From Tropicimonas sp. IMCC6043 (GTDB lineage Bacteria; Pseudomonadota; Alphaproteobacteria; Rhodobacterales; Rhodobacteraceae), in the NCBI RefSeq assembly GCF_004146235.1, contig NZ_SELO01000013.1, forward strand, positions 1 through 64,000: 64,000 nt of DNA, in the 5' to 3' direction. Shown here one piece after another: positions 53,899 through 63,199 of the stretch. Under the pieces are notes generated by a model that was given only the letters and a program-made list of their open reading frames with translations, did no database searches and had not been told where the DNA came from. Position 1 is the stretch's first letter, and each line of letters begins with the position of its first letter. The translations under genes were made by a program, and so were the position numbers.

Positions 53899-56640
53899 TC
53901 ACGCGAGCAGTTGCATGAGCCGTTCGGTGTCGAGCACACCGTAGCCGGCACCGAGATGGTGCCGCTGCGGCAGGCCGCGAACGGAGCGGACCAGCGCCGA
54001 GCGGAGCTGGACCGCGTTCCACTGCGGCAGACCGGATTTCTCCCGCGCCGAGAGCGCCAGGGCGAGCGCCCCCGTCACATGCGGCGCGGCCATCGACGTG
54101 CCCGTCTTGGCGGTCACCGCCTCGAGATCCGACTGCGCGCTCCAGCAGGAGACGATCTGGTGGCCCGGCGCGCAGAGCTCGGGCTTGCGCCTGCCGTCGC
54201 GCGTCAGACCCCAGGACGAGGATCGGTTGAGGCGCAACGGCAAGGCGGAATTGCAGGCGCCAACACAGATCACGCTCTGCGCCGTGCCGGGCACCGAGAG
54301 CGTCATCTCCTCGTCCTCCACGGCGAAGCGGACGGCACGGAACCGGTCGCGCTCGACCCAGACATGCACCTCGCCAAGTTCGCTCACCACCGAGCGCCCG
54401 TTCAGTTCGAGGGTCCACTGGCCGGGCTGGATCGGCTGCGGACTGGCCTGAATGTCGATGGTCAGCCGGTGGTGGCCGTTGTCGGGATGCCCGCCCGGTC
54501 CGGTCATGCCGAGCCGGCAGAGATTGCCACCGAGGACGGCGCTGACATTCCGGTTGTCGATCGAAACCTCGTCGGAACGGTTGCCCGACGGGTCGATCAC
54601 CGAGAAAGCGACGTCGTCGAGCCCGTCGAACCAGGCTTCGAAGTAATCCGAGCTGCGCAGGCGGGTGCCGCTCAGCCAGCGCAACTCCTCGACGCCCTGG
54701 AAGATCTTCTTGAGCGCGTGCCCCGCCTGGCCGCGCTCGTTGCCGGCCGACTTGACGATGACGAAGCCGGGGTCGCGCCCCATGCCGGTCGCCATGTCGA
54801 AGGCCGCCTCAAGCGTCGTTGTGCCGTCATGTGCGCCGGCATTCATGCCCTGGCTCACGTTGATCGCGATCGGCCGGGGCAGCGGGCTTACCGAGCTCCG
54901 CCCCTCGGCGACTGTCCGCAGGAAACCGAGCGCATCGACATGCGCGTTGGAATAGCCGATCGAGAACGGGTCGCCCGGCGCCTGGCTCAGGCTCGACATC
55001 ACGACGACGATGCCCGCCTCGGGGGCCATGCCGTCCGGTTGCGCGCCGGTCGCCCGGCCGGCGGCAATACCGGCGACATGCGTGCCGTGCTCGCCACGGT
55101 CGCGCAGGCGCACCGGGTGGGTCGGTGAACCGGCAGCATGCGCGGCAATGAAGGCGTCGATCTCGGATTTCACGTAGAGGCGCCCGTAGTCGGACTCGAA
55201 GGCCGGGTCGACATCCCTCGGGCTCGGCCCGGTCCGACCCGACTGGTCCCAGACGGCAAGGATCCGGGTCTTGCCGTCCGCCCCGAGGAAGGCCCGGTGC
55301 AGGATGTCGACCCCGGTATCGACGATGCCCACGAGCGCCGCGTCACCGCGTTCCCCGGTCGGCGGCCGGTGTACACTGTCGGCGCGGACGAAGGGAAGGC
55401 TATCGGAGAGATCGAGGATGCCCGCCTGCCGGCTCGCCTCGATCACCGCTACGTTGGGATCGTTCTCGAGCGCCTCGAGATCCGCCGCGCTGGCGCGGGC
55501 GGTGACGATCGTACCCATGCGCGAGCCGACCGGCATGCCGTCCGGCGGCGTCCAGTCGGCGCGTCGCAGCCGCAGCAGCACCGGTTGGCGCCGGACCGGC
55601 TCTCCCGCGGCGGTGCCCGGCGCCGCGGGGGCGCCGAAATCGCCTTCCAGGGTCGCGCCGCGCAGCGCGCCGAGGCCGAGATCCTGCTCGACGAGATGCG
55701 ACACCGCCTCGCCGAGATCCGGCTGCGCCGGCGGAAAGGCCTGTCGGCGCATCAGGTTGACATAGGCGTCGATGCGGTGGTCCTCCACGCCGGGCAGAAT
55801 GCCCTCGATGGCAATGTCGATATCCTCTTCGACGGTCGGGCCGACATCCTCCGGAAGGATGTCCTGCTCGGCCTCCGGCAGCACGCTGCGCGCAGTCTCG
55901 AAGCTCTCGATCTGGTCCCGAAGGTCGTCCAGCACGGTCTCCGAAACCGGGTCGGGGCCGTCATCTTCCGGCGGGCCCGCGTCCGCATCGAGGCTTTCGA
56001 ACGGGCTGATGCCGCGCAGCGCGCCGACGAAATCGAAGTGATGCAGGCGGCCGGTGTGGCGGTAGAAGGGCGGGATGCGCGCCACGATATCCGTGTCGTT
56101 GACGATCCGTGTGTAGCGGTCGCCAAAGATCCCGGCCACGTTGTGCGCCGCATCGGCGTCGAGCAGGCGCGGCTGGCCGAACGTCACGATGCCGCCCGTG
56201 GTTCTGGCGGCCTCGGCGGTTCCGCCGAGCAGGGCGACGGCGGCGCCGAGCGAATGCCCGGTGAACCAGACCGTGCGCCCCGGCGCCTCCGCGATCGTCT
56301 CGCTGACGATATCGGCCACCAGTTCCCAGCCATGCACGAATCCGACATGCGCATGCCCGCCCGCCGGCGGAAAGGCGCGGGGCGCAAGCCGGATATTGCC
56401 GATCCAGTCGCCGAGCCCCTTGGTGCCGCGGAAGGAAGCGACGATCACCTTCGGTCCGACGGCGACGAAGCCTTGCGTGTCGCCGCGGGAGAAGATCCGC
56501 CCTCCCATCCGCCAGCGGTCGCGCAGCATGCGCTGGATCTCGACGGGCTGCGCATAGGCAAGCTTGCAGGCCGAAGCCAGGGCATAGGCCTTGCGCCAGG
56601 TAAAGGCCGGCCCCTCGAGCCAGGACTGGTCGAATTGCAT
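53899..56640 (-). CDS. class 3 lipase-subtilisin protease fusion
   Basis: A 913-residue protein with no signal peptide. Residues about 1-215 are an alpha/beta-hydrolase of the class 3 lipase family (nucleophile Ser130 in FTGHSLGAA, acid in NDTDIVARIP, His near 200). An acidic linker (215-350) follows. Residues about 430-913 form a subtilase with Asp441 (GIVDTGVD), His518 (GEHGTHVAG), oxyanion Asn634 (SAGNERG) and Ser849 (TGTSMAAPH), interrupted by a beta-rich insert (about 665-790). A region at 350-425 resembles an inhibitor-like prodomain (TIVTARASAADLEALENDPNVAVIE). The start at 56640 has GGGAG 9 nt upstream. One polypeptide attacking lipid and protein parallels the SGNH-trypsin fusion nearby. 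Confidence 0.87.
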   Translation of the reverse strand: MQFDQSWLEGPAFTWRKAYALASACKLAYAQPVEIQRMLRDRWRMGGRIFSRGDTQGFVAVGPKVIVASFRGTKGLGDWIGNIRLAPRAFPPAGGHAHVGFVHGWELVADIVSETIAEAPGRTVWFTGHSLGAAVALLGGTAEAARTTGGIVTFGQPRLLDADAAHNVAGIFGDRYTRIVNDTDIVARIPPFYRHTGRLHHFDFVGALRGISPFESLDADAGPPEDDGPDPVSETVLDDLRDQIESFETARSVLPEAEQDILPEDVGPTVEEDIDIAIEGILPGVEDHRIDAYVNLMRRQAFPPAQPDLGEAVSHLVEQDLGLGALRGATLEGDFGAPAAPGTAAGEPVRRQPVLLRLRRADWTPPDGMPVGSRMGTIVTARASAADLEALENDPNVAVIEASRQAGILDLSDSLPFVRADSVHRPPTGERGDAALVGIVDTGVDILHRAFLGADGKTRILAVWDQSGRTGPSPRDVDPAFESDYGRLYVKSEIDAFIAAHAAGSPTHPVRLRDRGEHGTHVAGIAAGRATGAQPDGMAPEAGIVVVMSSLSQAPGDPFSIGYSNAHVDALGFLRTVAEGRSSVSPLPRPIAINVSQGMNAGAHDGTTTLEAAFDMATGMGRDPGFVIVKSAGNERGQAGHALKKIFQGVEELRWLSGTRLRSSDYFEAWFDGLDDVAFSVIDPSGNRSDEVSIDNRNVSAVLGGNLCRLGMTGPGGHPDNGHHRLTIDIQASPQPIQPGQWTLELNGRSVVSELGEVHVWVERDRFRAVRFAVEDEEMTLSVPGTAQSVICVGACNSALPLRLNRSSSWGLTRDGRRKPELCAPGHQIVSCWSAQSDLEAVTAKTGTSMAAPHVTGALALALSAREKSGLPQWNAVQLRSALVRSVRGLPQRHHLGAGYGVLDTERLMQLLA

Positions 56641-56693
56641 CTTTGCTGTCTCCCTCTTTGGCGGTTTCTGCCGGCCCGGCGTCCGGAGTCGGG

Positions 56694-59177
56694 TCAGGCG
56701 AACGGATCGAAGGGCGGGACCGGGCAATGCGCGGCCGGATCGCCATAGATCTTGAAGGCGAGCCAGGAGGCATCGCCGAATCCCTTGGCGGCGTTCCGGG
56801 CTTCCCGCGCCGCCCGGGCGAGGGACTCGCCGTTCAGCAGCACGCGGTAGAACTGCCGGGCGAAGGCGGCGGCCGGGCGGTCATAGACCGGCCAGGACGA
56901 TCCCACGAAGGCCCCAGCCCCGCGCTCCATGAAGACCTTCGGCCAGCCACCCCAGGAGGTCAACACCACACCCTCCCGGCCGGTCTCGCAGGCATTGAGG
57001 AAAACCAGCGGCCGGCGTGCCTTCAGGCGCGCCTCGGCCTGGATCGACACGGTGTCGACGCCAAGCCGCGTGGCCGCGCCTTCCGGTCCCGGCCGGTCGC
57101 CGATGATCAGCCGGGCGCCCTCGATCGCATCATGGTCGCTCTCGGCATGGCAGGCGAGGTGGAGGACGTCGAACTCGCCGCGCGATAGCGTCTCGAGCAA
57201 TGCATCGACGGTCGGCTCGATCGAGTCGAGACGGATCTGCGGATTTACCAGGGCCGGGTCGGGACCGGTGAAGAAATCGGTCTCGCTGCCGACCGCGGCA
57301 AGCGAGCCCATCGGGAAGTTCGCCGCCATCCAGCACCAGTCGCCCAGTTCCAGCGTCTGCGCCGCCTCGACCCCCGCGGAGCTGCGCACGAGCCCGTATT
57401 CTGCGAGGAACCTGTCGTCAACCTCCTGGCTGTCGGGATGCTCGAGCCGCACCAGCTCCCATGGCACATAGGGTTCGAAGGAAACCACCTGGATCACTTC
57501 GATCCGGTCCCGCATCGGCCAGAGCCGCCGGATCGCATCATCGGGGAAGAGCTCCCGCGACAGCATCTGGCCGATCCGCCTGAGATCGCTCGTCAATTGC
57601 CGCAAATCGGCGCTGGACCGGAGCTCCGGGGTCACGCGCTCATAGATGCGGCGTACGAAATCGATCTCGGTCCGCGCCCGGCCACCGCCGGCATCCCGAA
57701 GCGGTTCGGAGAGGAAATTCTCCACCACCCCGAGCTTCGGCCCGTAGAGGAAATACTCGTAGCGGAACTCGTCGCCCGTCATCCTTTCGCTGATCCTCAG
57801 CAGGAGCGTGCCCGCGTCGGCCACACGCGGCGGGCGCGCCGGAACGCGGCGCGGCGCGGCGACGGTGCTCGCTTCGTCTTCAACCACCTCCATCTCCAGC
57901 CCGATCACGCCCAGCTGCGAGCCCTCCTGCAAGAAGGCAAGCTCCATGCGTGCCGCACCCGCTTCACGCCCGCGCACCCGGAAGAACCCCGAGCGCGGCT
58001 GGTCGGCCGAAGGTGGGTCCACGACGTGGATAGATTGCCCAATCAACTCGAGCGCTGGCCCGTGCATCGCCAGCATCACGGTGATCGACCGGTCCGTCCG
58101 CGCCGCCGTCCGGATCGCGTGTATCAACGGGCGAGCGACCGCGCTGCGTTCGAGCAGGTAGAGGATCGTGGCCTCTGTCCCGACTTCGAGCTCCGCCGGC
58201 GCATTGGCCGACAGCGTCATGTCGACGGTCGCGGGCGACGCCGCCTCGGCATCGCCGGCCCCGCGCGGCGCGCCAAGGACGAGCAGGTCGCCGTCCGTGT
58301 CGTCGTCCTGAGGTGTCCCGGTTGCGCCGAAGTCGATCTCGAATGCGCCGGGAATGATGTCGTCCTCCTCCGGCGCTGCCGGAGCGTCCGCAGGTTCACG
58401 CGGCGCAAATGACGGCTGCGGCCGGTGCTCCTCTGCCGGCGACGCATCGCCCACACCGAACTCCCGGTCGAGGTCGAATTCTTCGAAGGACAACTCGGGT
58501 TCGGCCGGCGATCCCTCCTCCTCCGGCGCCGCGGTTTCCTCCATCGGCTCCTCGGCCGCATCTTCGTAGCTCGGTTCGGCGCTCGGCGCGCTCTCTTCCA
58601 TTGCGCCGCCATCGTGGCGCGGAAACTCGAGATCGAAGTCCAGATCGTCGACGGACGGCATCGGGGCAACCGGACCCAGGTCTCCTTCTGGAGCACCGGC
58701 ATCTTCCAAGTCGAAATCCGCCTCCACTGGGAAATCGGAGCCAGGCAGGTCGAGCTGCGGGGACGCGACATCGGGTTCGGCCGGATAAGCGAGCGCGACG
58801 ACGCTTCCCGTGGAGTCGAACTCGACAACCCTCTCGGCCGCTGGCCCCTGGCGGTTGTAGGTGTCCTCGGTGACGACCCGGTCGCCGCGCGCCTGAAGGC
58901 TCGACCCCCATTCATGGAGGCCCAGACCGTCGACCAGGGCCACCTGCCAGTGCGCGCCCGGCTCTCCGGCGATGTCGCGGATTTCCTCCACACGAAAGGC
59001 GTAGACGAAATGCTCCCCGGTGAATTCGTGCCGGCGGCGGACGACGACCCAGTCCGGGCGCGTCGATTCGATTGCCGACATCAGACTGCCGAGGCTGCGT
59101 TCAGCGGAAACCGTCAAAGCATTGGGCTGCCGTTCCACCCGTGGTTCGGCGCCGAAAAAATCGAAAAGACGTGTCAT
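56694..59177 (-). CDS. CHAT-domain protease with acidic linker
   Basis: An 827-residue protein. Residues 1-135 form an alpha/beta domain of unknown type (FDFFGAEPRVERQ, RRRHEFTGEHFVYAFRVEEI). Residues about 140-310 are a very acidic, low-complexity linker. Residues 320-440 look beta-rich. The C-terminal CHAT caspase-fold domain (about 555-827) has His677 in LHLACHAES and Cys730 in VFLNACETGR, followed by GAGAFVGSSWPVYD. CHAT proteases are activated by partner proteins in several bacterial immune systems. The ATG at 59177 follows GGAG by 8-9 nt. It lies 53 bp before the lipase-subtilase gene and shares its strand. Confidence 0.88.
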   Translation of the reverse strand: MTRLFDFFGAEPRVERQPNALTVSAERSLGSLMSAIESTRPDWVVVRRRHEFTGEHFVYAFRVEEIRDIAGEPGAHWQVALVDGLGLHEWGSSLQARGDRVVTEDTYNRQGPAAERVVEFDSTGSVVALAYPAEPDVASPQLDLPGSDFPVEADFDLEDAGAPEGDLGPVAPMPSVDDLDFDLEFPRHDGGAMEESAPSAEPSYEDAAEEPMEETAAPEEEGSPAEPELSFEEFDLDREFGVGDASPAEEHRPQPSFAPREPADAPAAPEEDDIIPGAFEIDFGATGTPQDDDTDGDLLVLGAPRGAGDAEAASPATVDMTLSANAPAELEVGTEATILYLLERSAVARPLIHAIRTAARTDRSITVMLAMHGPALELIGQSIHVVDPPSADQPRSGFFRVRGREAGAARMELAFLQEGSQLGVIGLEMEVVEDEASTVAAPRRVPARPPRVADAGTLLLRISERMTGDEFRYEYFLYGPKLGVVENFLSEPLRDAGGGRARTEIDFVRRIYERVTPELRSSADLRQLTSDLRRIGQMLSRELFPDDAIRRLWPMRDRIEVIQVVSFEPYVPWELVRLEHPDSQEVDDRFLAEYGLVRSSAGVEAAQTLELGDWCWMAANFPMGSLAAVGSETDFFTGPDPALVNPQIRLDSIEPTVDALLETLSRGEFDVLHLACHAESDHDAIEGARLIIGDRPGPEGAATRLGVDTVSIQAEARLKARRPLVFLNACETGREGVVLTSWGGWPKVFMERGAGAFVGSSWPVYDRPAAAFARQFYRVLLNGESLARAAREARNAAKGFGDASWLAFKIYGDPAAHCPVPPFDPFA

Positions 59178-59194
59178 TCGCGCCGCTCCATTTG

Positions 59195-59355
59195 CCGGAA
59201 TGGATCTGGCGCCGCGCCCGACGGAATTGGGCGAGGGCCGAAAATGGTCTGCGGGAAAGGTCTGAATTCCATGATCCAATCACCGACGAAATACCAATAT
59301 CCGACCCGCATCCGGGATCCGGAATGGAAAATAATTCGCGCGCCTGATCCGGAAT
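59195..59355 (-). promoter_or_regulatory. upstream region of CHAT gene with repeated GGAAT-containing elements
   Basis: GATCCGGAAT occurs at 59316-59325 and again at 59346-59355, exactly 30 bp apart, about three helical turns. CCGGAATGGA occurs at 59195-59204 and 59319-59328. The spacing suggests binding sites on one DNA face in front of the CHAT gene. No known consensus matches. Confidence 0.35.
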
Positions 59356-59399
59356 TTACCACGCCGAAGCATTTGGCGCTACCGCGCGTTGCCCTGACG

Positions 59400-61085
59400 T
59401 CAGCGAATCCCGCTCCAGAACAGGTGCCTTCCGATGGTCGCGACCAGAGTCGCCCCGGGGGATTTCCGGACCCAGCGTGGCTGGGCAATACTGCTCGCGT
59501 AGTAATGCAGGGCGCCGGCAACCCGGACAGGCAGACGGCCGAAGACCGCTGCCGCCGCGATCTCGAGCAGCGCGTCGAAGACCGGGTTCGCGCCGGGTTC
59601 CAGCGCCTCGATGACGCGCCGGTTCGGATCGGATTCGTTCCAGCAGGAGAATTGCCACCGTTGCAGGCAGACCTTCGCAATCGTGTTCGGATAGCGCGCC
59701 GACCGGACGCGGTTCAGGATCACGTTGGCCACGGCCTCCTGCCCCTCGCGCGGCTCGCCCCGCGCCTCGCCGTAAAGCGTGCGGGCGAGCGTCAGGATCT
59801 CGGCCTCGATCGCGGCGTCCCGAACCGGTGGCGCCGCAGCCAACGCCGGGCGGTCGGCCACCGGCGCCGCCTCCCAGATCTCGCCCAGCCCGAGGGCGCG
59901 GCCGGTCTCCGGCCCCAGTTCGCCATCCACCGCCAGACCGCGATCCTCCTGGAAGGCGGCCACCGCATCGGCCGTCGCGGCGTCGTAGATGCCGTTGACC
60001 TGACGCTCGACGAGCAGGCTCAGCTCGACGAGCCGCGTCTGCGCGCGCTCGACGATGGGGCTGTGGCCCGCTGGCGGGTCGAGGAGCTTGAACACCAGCA
60101 GGTCGCTGCCGATCCCGTCCGGCAGGTCGTAGAGGACGCCGGGCAGCAGCACCGCGCAATCCCAGCTTCGGTTCAACGCATTGTGCTGGCAGACACCGCG
60201 AGCGCGTCCATGCGCCTCGTAGGTGTCGCCGCCATTCCCGAGGGAAATCGCGACATGCCCGTAGGGCGGTGGCGACCCGCGCGGCGGAAAGCGCAACAGG
60301 ATCGCGCCGGGGATCTGCAACGCATCGCGCCAGGCGATCTTCAGACCGCGGTCGACCGCGTCCCGTTGCCAGTAACCCGAATAGGAGTTGAACCGCTTCT
60401 GCGGATCGCGGTTTACGCCATAGGGGATGCGATAGGCCCGCCAGGCGCAATAGGAGGCGTATTCGGCGCAGTCGAACGGGCCGGACCAGTTCGGGTCGTC
60501 GTAATCTGGCGTCGGCGAGAAGGCATAGCGCTGACCGATATGGCGGCGGGCGATGTCGAGGATCGCCGCGCCGAGCCGGAAAGCAACCGGGGACGAGCCG
60601 TCATCTGCTGCCGGCTGAACCGGCTCCGCGGTCGTCGCCGGGGCGTCATGCGTCGGCGGCGCGAGCGGTTGGGCCAGCAGCGCGGCCTCGAACGCCTGGC
60701 CGGGCGCGGCGTCCGGAGTGATCCACTCGGTGCCGGCGATCCAGTGGACGAGGCCGCGCAGCGCCGCCACCGTCACCGCCCGCATCGCCTCCTCGCCGCC
60801 GGCGTCCAGCGCTTCGGCGAGGCCGCGCGCGAGCACAATGGTGTTGCGCCGCGTCGAAATGTAGTGGCCCCGCGGATCGCTCCCTTCGATCTCGCCCGGC
60901 TCGGCGAGAGCGATCCAGGGATTGGTCGGATATCCGAGCGCATGGTCCAGCTTGTCGAGCCTGCCCGCACAGGCCGCCTCCAGCGCTTCCCGGAGCGCGG
61001 GATTGGCCGCGACACTCTCGGAGAGCCCCTCGATGGCGCCGCCGAGTTGCGGGAAATCGTCCGAAATGCTCGCCGCGATACGCAT
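59400..61085 (-). CDS. cell-wall hydrolase: NlpC/P60-like, PG-binding and SleB domains
   Basis: A 561-residue protein with four regions. Residues 1-125 resemble a zincin-like domain whose active motif is degenerate (AALRGLVHW, lacking the HE of HExxH). Residues about 168-335 look like an NlpC/P60-type peptidase with Cys206 (GPFDCAEYA) and His277 (PYGHVAIS). Residues 341-400 are a peptidoglycan-binding type 1 domain (VNGIYDAATADAVAAFQ). Residues 428-561 are a SleB/hydrolase-2 domain with catalytic Glu440 in TLYGEARGE and QFSCWN. No signal peptide is seen, so it needs another route to reach the wall or acts on incoming material. The gene lies 222 bp upstream of the CHAT gene. Confidence 0.83.
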   Translation of the reverse strand: MRIAASISDDFPQLGGAIEGLSESVAANPALREALEAACAGRLDKLDHALGYPTNPWIALAEPGEIEGSDPRGHYISTRRNTIVLARGLAEALDAGGEEAMRAVTVAALRGLVHWIAGTEWITPDAAPGQAFEAALLAQPLAPPTHDAPATTAEPVQPAADDGSSPVAFRLGAAILDIARRHIGQRYAFSPTPDYDDPNWSGPFDCAEYASYCAWRAYRIPYGVNRDPQKRFNSYSGYWQRDAVDRGLKIAWRDALQIPGAILLRFPPRGSPPPYGHVAISLGNGGDTYEAHGRARGVCQHNALNRSWDCAVLLPGVLYDLPDGIGSDLLVFKLLDPPAGHSPIVERAQTRLVELSLLVERQVNGIYDAATADAVAAFQEDRGLAVDGELGPETGRALGLGEIWEAAPVADRPALAAAPPVRDAAIEAEILTLARTLYGEARGEPREGQEAVANVILNRVRSARYPNTIAKVCLQRWQFSCWNESDPNRRVIEALEPGANPVFDALLEIAAAAVFGRLPVRVAGALHYYASSIAQPRWVRKSPGATLVATIGRHLFWSGIR

Positions 61086-61097
61086 GGCGCCACTCCC

Positions 61098-61808
61098 TCA
61101 GTCGAAGTCCGGAATGTCGAATGTCTCGACAAAGAGCGGGAAAAGGTCGATCGGGCTGAGATGGCCGATCTCTGCTGTTCCGTCCCCGGCCGGAATGCCG
61201 AAACGCGCCTTCTCCTCAGCCGTGAGATTCTCGATGTTGACGGTAAGATGCGTGGCGACAGCATCGATGGTCGCGGCGTCGGCCAGGCCGCTGCAATCCG
61301 CACCGCCGCAGTCGATGCCGAAAGAGCCCCCGGTTCCTTCGGACGTCAGGAACGCCTGCACCCGCCGGACGATCCGGCTCGGCGCCATCGGGTCTGCCGC
61401 GTCCGCTACGGTGGCAACCGCGCTGTCTGTCCCGGGACCGGCCGACGCGAGCGAGAGCACGCCCGGAAAGTCACACCGGATCGCCTGCGGGCCGCTCCCG
61501 AGCAGGAAGGTCTCGCCGATCTCCATCGCGTAAGGGCCGACCTTGCAGAAATAGGCGTAGCTCTCCGGGCAAACACTGCCTTCGGAAACCCACTGCCCGT
61601 CCTCGCAGGAATGCAGGACCGATACCACGTCGGTTCCCTGCGTCCGCGGGATGCAGGCAGAGGAACCGCTGGAATAGGCAGCTCCGCCGAGCGTGCAATC
61701 CGCGGCGGCAACTCCGGCGGACGGCAGGATCAGACAAAGAATCGCGAGCGCGGCTCGGAGGCGAAGCGGGTCGTCGGCGGCAGTGACGTGAGGTCGTCCT
61801 TTCGGCAT
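61098..61808 (-). CDS. secreted cysteine-containing protein of unknown function
   Basis: A 236-residue protein with a signal peptide (hydrophobic LAILCLILPSAGVAAA, cleavage before ADC) and at least eight Cys in the mature part (CTLGG, SACIP, HSCEDG, SVCPES, FCKVG, IRCDF, IDCGGADCSG), pointing to disulfides in the periplasm or outside the cell. No family recognised. ATG 61808 has GAGG 6 nt upstream. It is the first gene of the - strand run, 12 bp ahead of the wall hydrolase, and might be an inhibitor or exported partner of it. Confidence 0.7.
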   Translation of the reverse strand: MPKGRPHVTAADDPLRLRAALAILCLILPSAGVAAADCTLGGAAYSSGSSACIPRTQGTDVVSVLHSCEDGQWVSEGSVCPESYAYFCKVGPYAMEIGETFLLGSGPQAIRCDFPGVLSLASAGPGTDSAVATVADAADPMAPSRIVRRVQAFLTSEGTGGSFGIDCGGADCSGLADAATIDAVATHLTVNIENLTAEEKARFGIPAGDGTAEIGHLSPIDLFPLFVETFDIPDFD

Positions 61809-61957
61809 GGCAATCCTCGTTTCGTCGTCGCGGCGTTCCCGCCGGTCCGGCCCGGCAGGACGGGGATTTCGCGCTATTGCTGTGCGCTGCAACCTATCCG
61901 GGAAGCTTCGCACCCGGCTTTCGAACCTGTCAAGAAAATTGACGTAAGGTCACATCC

Positions 61958-61981
61958 GGCCCGCTGGAACTGCGGCGGGCC
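61958..61981 (-). terminator. hairpin downstream of the radical SAM gene
   Basis: GGCCCGC (61958-61964) pairs with GCGGGCC (61975-61981) around a 10-nt loop, about 70 bp past the stop of the radical SAM gene. An AT-rich stretch with TTTTC lies some way beyond, so termination is plausible but not typical. Confidence 0.35.
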
Positions 61982-62053
61982 GTGATCGCGGCGACGAGCA
62001 GGGTGTTTGTCGGGCCAACAGGCCGGGTGGAATGGCCGCCGGGGCAGGACGTG

Positions 62054-63160
<1,107 letters not shown>

Positions 63161-63199
63161 ATAGGGCGCCATGTCCCCGACAGACAGGGGGCGACGATC

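Noticed and set aside
40761-61808. Reading the hydrolase region as a prophage or type VI secretion locus
   Set aside because: No capsid, portal, terminase, tail sheath, VgrG or TssB/C-like gene was recognised anywhere in the region.
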